A DNA stretch of 64,000 nucleotides from Pieris napi (taxonomy: Eukaryota > Arthropoda > Insecta > Lepidoptera > Pieridae), in NCBI RefSeq assembly GCF_905475465.1, contig NC_062244.1, forward strand, positions 3,360,501 to 3,424,500, written 5' to 3'. This document shows positions 58,076 to 64,000 of this stretch, one piece after another. Below the pieces are notes generated by a model, which saw nothing but the letters and a program-made list of their open reading frames with translations, was not told the DNA's origin and ran no database searches. Each line of letters opens with the position of its first letter. Positions within the stretch are counted from its first letter, which is position 1. Position numbers and translations under genes: made by a program.

Positions 58076-61000
58076 TCATTTCTCTCCATCCACCTGTTTC
58101 CTGAATTGCATGGCATCACCAAAGGCCTTTTTCACCGCTTTCCTCTCGGTTGGTTTTCTTGATTCAACCATTTTTGCTTGATCCACTGCTTTATCGAGGC
58201 CTAAAAGCTCTAATTTATTTGGGGGAAGCCATTGCCAAGTTCTTTTAACGTCAAAGAATAGGACAAGGTAGAGTATTGGTTCATGAGCATAGTTTTTCTT
58301 CAGGTTAAGAACATCTTGTGGAGGTACGGGGAGTGGGACACCGTTATAAATAAAACCTTTTGGCATTTTTGGATCAATGATTAGTGCGGGGTACCATGGG
58401 TAGCCTCTGAAAATATAGATTTCTTTAGGTTAGTACTCTAATATTAGAGTTTTTTGGGATACAAAATGGAATTTAAACACATAGATTAACGGATTGCAGT
58501 TGTACAAATATTTTTTTTATTAAAATAATTTTAGATTCTCTATTGTATTATAGTAATAGGTAATGGTGATTTAATAATAAAGAAAAAAACGGGTGCGTGT
58601 ACGTACGCGCGTAAGAAGTTATACTTCTTTGGCATAATTAAAAATAGTTTTTGATTGCATGCAAATAATTAATTACAATTCATCATTCAAAATCAAAGAC
58701 TGGAAAAGGAGTCATTATAGTCAAAGTCAAAAGTAAAGTTACATTAAGTGTAACATAAATTCTATTATTATTCGAATGTTGTTTTTAAATTATGTCCAAT
58801 GCCGTAGCATCTTCCGTGGGCAACTTCATTCTGTTAATTTTGTGTCACGGTGCGCGCGCATCGTAAAATTTCACCCTCGTAAATTTTTCATAACGCGCCT
58901 AAAGAAGTATAACTTCAAAAACAAACCTGCATTTAGCCCATACAAGTTGCAGTGGTTCCATTATTACATCTGTGGTTGATGTCTTTATCGGCGTCTTTGA
59001 GGTAGTAGACCTGGTGCCACGACCCTAGTTAAAATTAAAAGATTATTTAAATTGGATCATAATAAAATAATTTCTAATATTAATTAAAGTTATTTTTTAA
59101 TAATAATATTAGTTTTTGATATATACATGTATACATATCTGATATTTATAAAACATAAGTATTCATTTAAAATATTTTTTGTAGCTCTTGCGTAATAGTC
59201 TAGTAATTTTATATGTTTTTTTTTTAATTTATGGTTTAGTTTTAATTTCATAACCATAACTTATAAACGTTTTCAATTACTTTTTGTGGTGTAGTAGGCG
59301 TTTCCCTTTCTGACTCTGCACTTCTCGTTCGTCTCGCGGGACGCCGTTTTTCCGAGCTCCCTTCGACGTTAGATTCCAATGTGTCATTGCAGCTTGAACT
59401 ATAGAATATAAGTTAGGTTTAAAGACTTTATTTCTCAAAAAAGACAAAAGATGTCACTTACATGAGAATAATACTCTAGATAACGTAACATTGTAGTCGT
59501 TCTTAAAATAATCACAATAAAATATAGCCGTACATGCAATAAATTTAAAAATTAAAGTAAACAAAGAAATATGAATTAAAAGTAAGTAATAAGAAGTGAA
59601 TTTAAAAGTAATTTTCTTTAACATATTCAATTAGCTTCGATTTGAATGAATTAATAGAAGTAATATTTTTTATATCTGTGGGTAGTTTACTATACAGCTG
59701 TGCGCCTTCGTAGGTAAACATTTTTTTGCCGTAGTTCGTACGTACTTTAGGTAATGCAAGATAACTCGTTCGACGCATACTTCGTACACGTATGCGTACA
59801 AGTATGCGTAAGTTTTTACAAAAAAACAAAAAATCTTTATACTTAAGCGAGACGCTACGTCGGTGAATATTTTTTTTCGGATTTGTAAGCACAAAGACTA
59901 ACTTTTTAAAGCCAGATTATTTTTTAAGTCTCATAATACGATATATTGCAACACTAGACAATAAGATTCATGTAAAGGGATTTTGGGTCATTGTTTGAAA
60001 TCTACCAGAAATATAATGGTATGTCTACTTAAAAAATACATTTATACACACACAATATATAATATTTAAAATATTCAATACTTAATAATTTATAATACAA
60101 TATTCAATAATTTATAAAGCGCAAAACTCACCCTTCCGCATCAGACGAGGATAGCGAGCGCGTACGATCGGACGCGTTCTCGTCGTCATAGTGCGTACAC
60201 GACGAACACGACTTTGACCACACCGAACTACTACTCGATGACCTAATTATAATCATGAATTAATATTACATTTTATAGGGATATAACTTGCAAAACAGTT
60301 CTGACACCATTACTGGTGGCGGATATAACATGCTAGGTGGGGTTTTGACAACCTGACCCTGGTGATACTGCTCTTGGAGGTTGTGCATTCAGCTTTATCA
60401 AGACTTTAGTGGGGAAAAACAAAAAAAATCGACACTAACAAATATAAGGCCAAGAACAAGAATGACACTACTGATTGGGGAAAAAATAATGACAGTATAT
60501 TGAAGTGAAACTTCTTTAGAATCGTTGTGATTTCAAACCGGATGCAACGGAAAAAGCGACAGTAAAAAGAGACAGACACATAAATTAATAGGACTTGGCG
60601 TGAGAGAGAGTGAGATAGGAGGCATTATACAGTGTATAAACTTTAAATTAGTGTGTATTCGAACATTTTCTGAAATAAAAAAACAGATTTGATGAAAATT
60701 AAATAAGTAAGTCAAGTAATGTATAATGCTATCTCATTTTCTCCCACGTTGGATCTTGTGAATTTATTTCAAACTTTTATTATTTTAGTTTTTACCAAAT
60801 TAAAGATTGATATTAAAGTTATAAATAAAAATTTAACATAAAAATATATATTTTTTTTTTAAAGAAAAGATCCTACATTTAGATAGAGAAAAAGTCTAAT
60901 TTATTCGATTCGAATATATTTCGCGATGAGTTAAAATCACACAAAATATCGTCGGTTTAGGAAAATCATAGCATTTATAACAATTTTTACAAGACATGCA

Positions 61001-63226
61001 ATATATCTGCTCCATTCGAAACTTCAGAGTTTACCTGGATAAGGCCAAATCGCTATCAGATCCAACTTCCCCAGGAGGTCCACGGTATTGCAGAAATGAG
61101 GCCGGTACTGGGGTCTTACTGTCGCCAGTGAGCGATGATCTGTAGTATTTTTTTTATTCATAAACCAGTAATAATCTTTATTTTGTCAATTAAAAAAAAA
61201 ATTAAACAATTAAGTAATTTCTAAAAAGCTATTTGGCTTTACATTTTTACAAGCTATCTTATAATGGTATTTTTTTTAATTTATACTAATTCGATACAGA
61301 GTAATGTTTACCTAAACAAATCTGGCGAAGTGGGCTTATCCTTATCTTGTTTCCGCGGTCGACCACGTCCCTTTTTTCTCGGCTCCGGTGTGCGTCCCAG
61401 GCTGGCTGATAATGTAGGCAATGTTGCTATAACATATGTAATTATTCATAAACAGTCTAATTCAGTTCTAAACACTAATAAGAAACACTAAAGTTTAGCA
61501 GAAAGAGAGATGATGCAATAACATTGAGTTTTTGGGAAAAACAGACTGCTTTTCTGAAATAATCTTTTGTCTCATTCTATCAATTTGTAGTTTCGCTAAG
61601 ATGAAAAGAGAAGCATTTTGTAATAACTGTAGTTTGTAACTGATTAAGTTTTATTGAAAATGTGGGTAGTTATTAAACGATTGTCTGACCTAGTTACTGG
61701 TGTAAATAAACTAGCCATAATGACATAAGGAATGCAGTAAGGATTAACTAAGAATTCTTAACCAAAGTCACAACATATATTTAAAAACTTTTGGCAGTAC
61801 TTAAATTTTTTATTGATTAATAAAGCGTATTTTGTTTAAATTATATAAGTTAAAACTAAAAAAAGGACTTTTTATAACGCAATGTGTGTATGTATATTCC
61901 AAAATCGAAATTAAATATTATATTTATAGATATAATATTAAGAAACGCGAAACGTCAAAATAGTGCAATAAACGCGTTTTGATCTGGTATTGAAGTCATA
62001 AATAGGTTTCTGTTAATCTCGCGGTACAGAGATTTCAGATTTAAAATGGAGTTACCATCAGCACCAAAGCTTCGGGGTGGTGTCGTGATCGTTGAAGGCG
62101 GCACCAGCAACGTTGGCTTCCGAAGACCACCTAAAAGACCTAAACCTGTGAATTATTTATTTAAAATTTAAAATTATGCCCATTTATCGGTCATAGGTTA
62201 TTTCGGCAACTACTCATACTAATCTATAGTAATAGCGTTATTTGGCGCCATTTATACGTTTGAATATAAAGTTATATATTTGAATAAGTATTTATATGGT
62301 TTATGACATATTCCAATTTTCACTAATCTGTGGTAGCAATATTTGGCGTCGGAATAAAAAAATAAATCAAATAATCTTATTTTTTGAAATTTATGTCACC
62401 ATTTCTATGGTTAATAACATATTTAAATTTTCTCTAATTTGTGGTAGCATTATTATGTGCCATTTACACATGAAAAATGTTTCTCAATTACTCACCGCCA
62501 TTCTTTGTAAGCTTATTTGTTTAACAATCCATTATGAAGACTATAAGTTTAATTTACTATTCATTAAAATAACTTAAGCAATTAATCAACTTTAATAACT
62601 GTTAACATTATTCATCTGTCCCTACATACGACAAAGACTACTGAACCAATCTCGATGAAATTTGGCCTGTACCTTATGTTGAAATACGTGATTTAAATCA
62701 AAAGAAATATACGGAAATAAATACATACACTTAAATTATCATACATGTTTGAAAGTCAAAATATTAACACACAGGTACGGGAGCGTTCAAGTATTACGTA
62801 ACGAATTTGGAGGGGGGGGGGTCCTTTTGTAAAACGTTACGATGCGGGGCGGGGATTCAATTACGCGTTATTGTTAATAATATTTTCGACTTTCAAGTAC
62901 TTTACACAACATAATGGTATAAAGAGTCACTAGGTGGTCACGAAACGTTTTACTATACTTGGTACAGTACTGTACTTGGGTACAGAAAACCGTTACGGCG
63001 CGTTACATGTGTGGGGGGGGGGGTTAATAATCTCCAAAAATTGCGTGACGTAATACTTGAACGCTCCCTAAAGCTCATAACTTTTTTTTTAATTCGGATA
63101 AATTACCTGTACTAGGCGTGGCAGGTTCTGGTACTTTTGTTGGTGATTTGTCTGGCGTCACCAGTTTTTGTGTCCTTTCCACCTTCTTATTAATGATTGG
63201 GGTTTCCGAGTCCGACGTAGCTGTAT
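58076..63226 (-). CDS. BRPF1: BRPF/peregrin-type protein, C-terminal half with PWWP domain (truncated by window edge)
   Basis: Eight minus-strand exons: 63226-63107, 62145-62056, 61426-61312, 61139-61035, 60242-60132, 59398-59281, 59024-58927 and 58406-58076. Phases agree and give 361 residues to a TGA at 58078-58076; the 5' exons lie right of the window. The early part is a Pro/Thr/Ser-rich linker (TPSTGLGLLGGLRKPTLLVP) with an AT-hook-like GRGRPRK and Ser/Arg-rich stretches. The end is a PWWP domain: EPLQLVWAKCRGYPWYPALI, YNGVPLPVPPQ, LVLFFDVKRTWQWLP and ESRKPTERKAVKKAF. BRPF proteins scaffold MYST-family histone acetyltransferase complexes; the PWWP domain binds methylated H3K36 nucleosomes. 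PHD fingers and bromodomain would be in missing exons. The symbol follows the vertebrate family; in flies the orthologue is Br140. Confidence 0.92.
58590..58922 (+). mobile_element. GAAGTTATACTTC-bounded element, copy D
   Basis: Left end gggtgcgtgtacgtacgcgc gtaagaag; right end cgcctaaagaagtataactt caaaaac at 58922. It lies in the last BRPF intron; on the BRPF strand the element begins at the fifth nucleotide of the intron (donor GT at 58926-58925). Confidence 0.8.
59602..59890 (-). mobile_element. LINE C-terminal fragment
   Basis: The minus strand reads RRTSYLALPKVRTNYGKKMF, TYEGAQLYSKLPTDIKN and SKLIEYVKENYF before a stop. This is the same terminal motif as the LINE at 55.1-55.3 kb (RRASLLILPKPRTNY, YEGVQLFNRLP). 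It is in a BRPF intron, in sense orientation. Confidence 0.75.
62183..62470. repeat. Diverged tandem repeat, about 110-bp units
   Basis: Three units each have a (g)gttta/ta-tgaca-tatt start, then ct(a)atctgtggtag and attatttggcgccattta-like ends, near 62191, 62296 and 62406. They are strongly diverged. They lie in a BRPF intron. Confidence 0.5.
62779..63068. mobile_element. TIR element with G-runs, 290 bp
   Basis: The ends GGGAGCGTTCAAGTATTACG and the complement of CGTAATACTTGAACGCTCCC are identical over at least 20 bp. Just inside each end lies a run of G (about 9-10). Two ACGTTAC-like words near the centre add symmetry. No clear target duplication was found. It ends 39 bp from the BRPF exon at 63107-63226. 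Confidence 0.75.
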
Positions 63227-64000
63227 CTAAAAAACGTTTAAATATACTTCAATAAGTATTTTATAAATATAAAAAAATTTAAGCTGATATTACATTGGCA
63301 ATTTTTCCTAAGTTAAATTTAAATAAAACATCTTTATATAAACCCTGGTTGGTTAACCAGGCTCTGGTTAGAGCTCTACATATTGTAGTAGAATATTTTT
63401 TTTACATTATTTACATAACTCAATGTTTCAAATATCAAACAGTTTTCTGTCAATGTGGCAATATCTCGCTGATTAAGATTTCTACAAAGCATTTGATAAT
63501 GTAAATAAGTAATTAACAATTTTGTTACTGAAACCTGTAGTGCACGGGATACCCAAAGACAATAATACACTTATATTAAATGATTTCACTACTTTGTGTT
63601 TTATATGTTTGAGAAGAATACATACAGGATTTGAAATATTAAGTAAGGTTGTTGATGAAAAATAAAATTGACTAATATCATTTCAAGAGCTAAATTGTGC
63701 ACCGTAACTGGGTACATAAAGAGAGATAGCAGGTTGAAATGGACAAAAATTATTAAAGAATGGCAACCATGAGATGGAAAATGTAAAAGAGGAAGACAGA
63801 GCAAGAGATGGGCAGACGATATAAAGAGAAAAAGAGGCACAACTTGGAGAAGAAGTGCTAACATTAGAAAATAATGGATGCAGCTGGAAGAGGCCTATGT
63901 GTCACAAGACACGCTGGTGACCGAAACCGGACTGATGTAATAGATCAAGTTAGGTTATGTAACTAAAACAAATGTTTATCTATATTATACTGGGTGTCAG
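63227..64000. other. BRPF intron up to the window edge
   Basis: No further BRPF exon can be read here. It contains the RTE-like remnant at 63690-63960; the rest shows nothing recognisable. Confidence 0.5.
63690..63960 (+). mobile_element. RTE-like LINE C-terminal remnant
   Basis: With a few stops, the plus strand gives GYIKRDSRLKWTKIIKEWQP, CKRGRQSKRWADDIKRKRGT, TWRRSANIRK and WMQLEEAYVSQDT. This is the closing pattern of RTE-type ORF2 (GR..RWADD ... LEEAY). It is antisense to BRPF. Confidence 0.75.

Noticed and set aside
1..64000. CRISPR arrays, operons or bacterial-type islands
   Set aside because: No regularly spaced direct repeats or ribosome-binding-site-led operons; every gene has spliceosomal introns, so the window is eukaryotic.

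Overview
The window is AT-rich, intron-rich animal DNA. Small exons with GT-AG borders sit in long introns full of degraded transposable elements. The repeat types (several Helitron families, two tRNA-derived SINE families, an interspersed repeat containing cctgatgttaagtgat, and CR1/Jockey-like and RTE-like LINE tails) together with the gene content point to an insect, most likely a moth or butterfly. That is an inference from pattern, not a database match.

Six genes can be read exon by exon, plus one two-exon fragment of unknown type. From left to right: (1) the 5' half of a cytosolic L-asparaginase gene (166-3079, minus), cut by the window edge; (2) and (3) a tandem pair of vanin-like/biotinidase-family amidase genes (4466-14109 and 15070-27284, both minus). 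The pair has almost identical exon lengths and an intact Glu-Lys-Cys triad in each product. The second copy ends in a GPI-anchor-like tail and the first does not. (4) The 3' end of an unidentified gene (33312-34549, minus). (5) A complete 15-exon ALDH1L1, 10-formyltetrahydrofolate dehydrogenase (40144-52370, plus), with formyltransferase, carrier and aldehyde dehydrogenase parts. (6) NDUFA7, a complex I subunit (56069-57204, plus). (7) The 3' half of a BRPF/peregrin gene ending in a PWWP domain (58076-63226, minus), cut by the right edge.

The most interesting feature lies inside the intron between exons 8 and 9 of the second vanin-like gene. There, a second, diverged copy of the last two exons (18853-18729 and 18516-18153) is intact, open, in the same phases and with splice sites. 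It ends without the hydrophobic tail. If spliced, it would give an isoform with a different C-terminal domain and no GPI anchor. A long hairpin lies in the short intron between these two exons. The alternative is a relic of a third paralogue.

The rest is mobile-element history: two closely related Helitrons around the ALDH1L1 5' end, further Helitrons in vanin introns, PIF/Harbinger elements with TTA target duplications, three pogo/Tc1-like short elements (two with clear TA duplications), a family of four elements bounded by GAAGTTATACTTC (one carrying a nested Helitron, one starting 5 nt inside a BRPF splice donor), and a 5'-truncated, frameshifted CR1/Jockey-like LINE at 53.6-55.4 kb. The genes do not form one pathway; only the vanin pair is a functional cluster.
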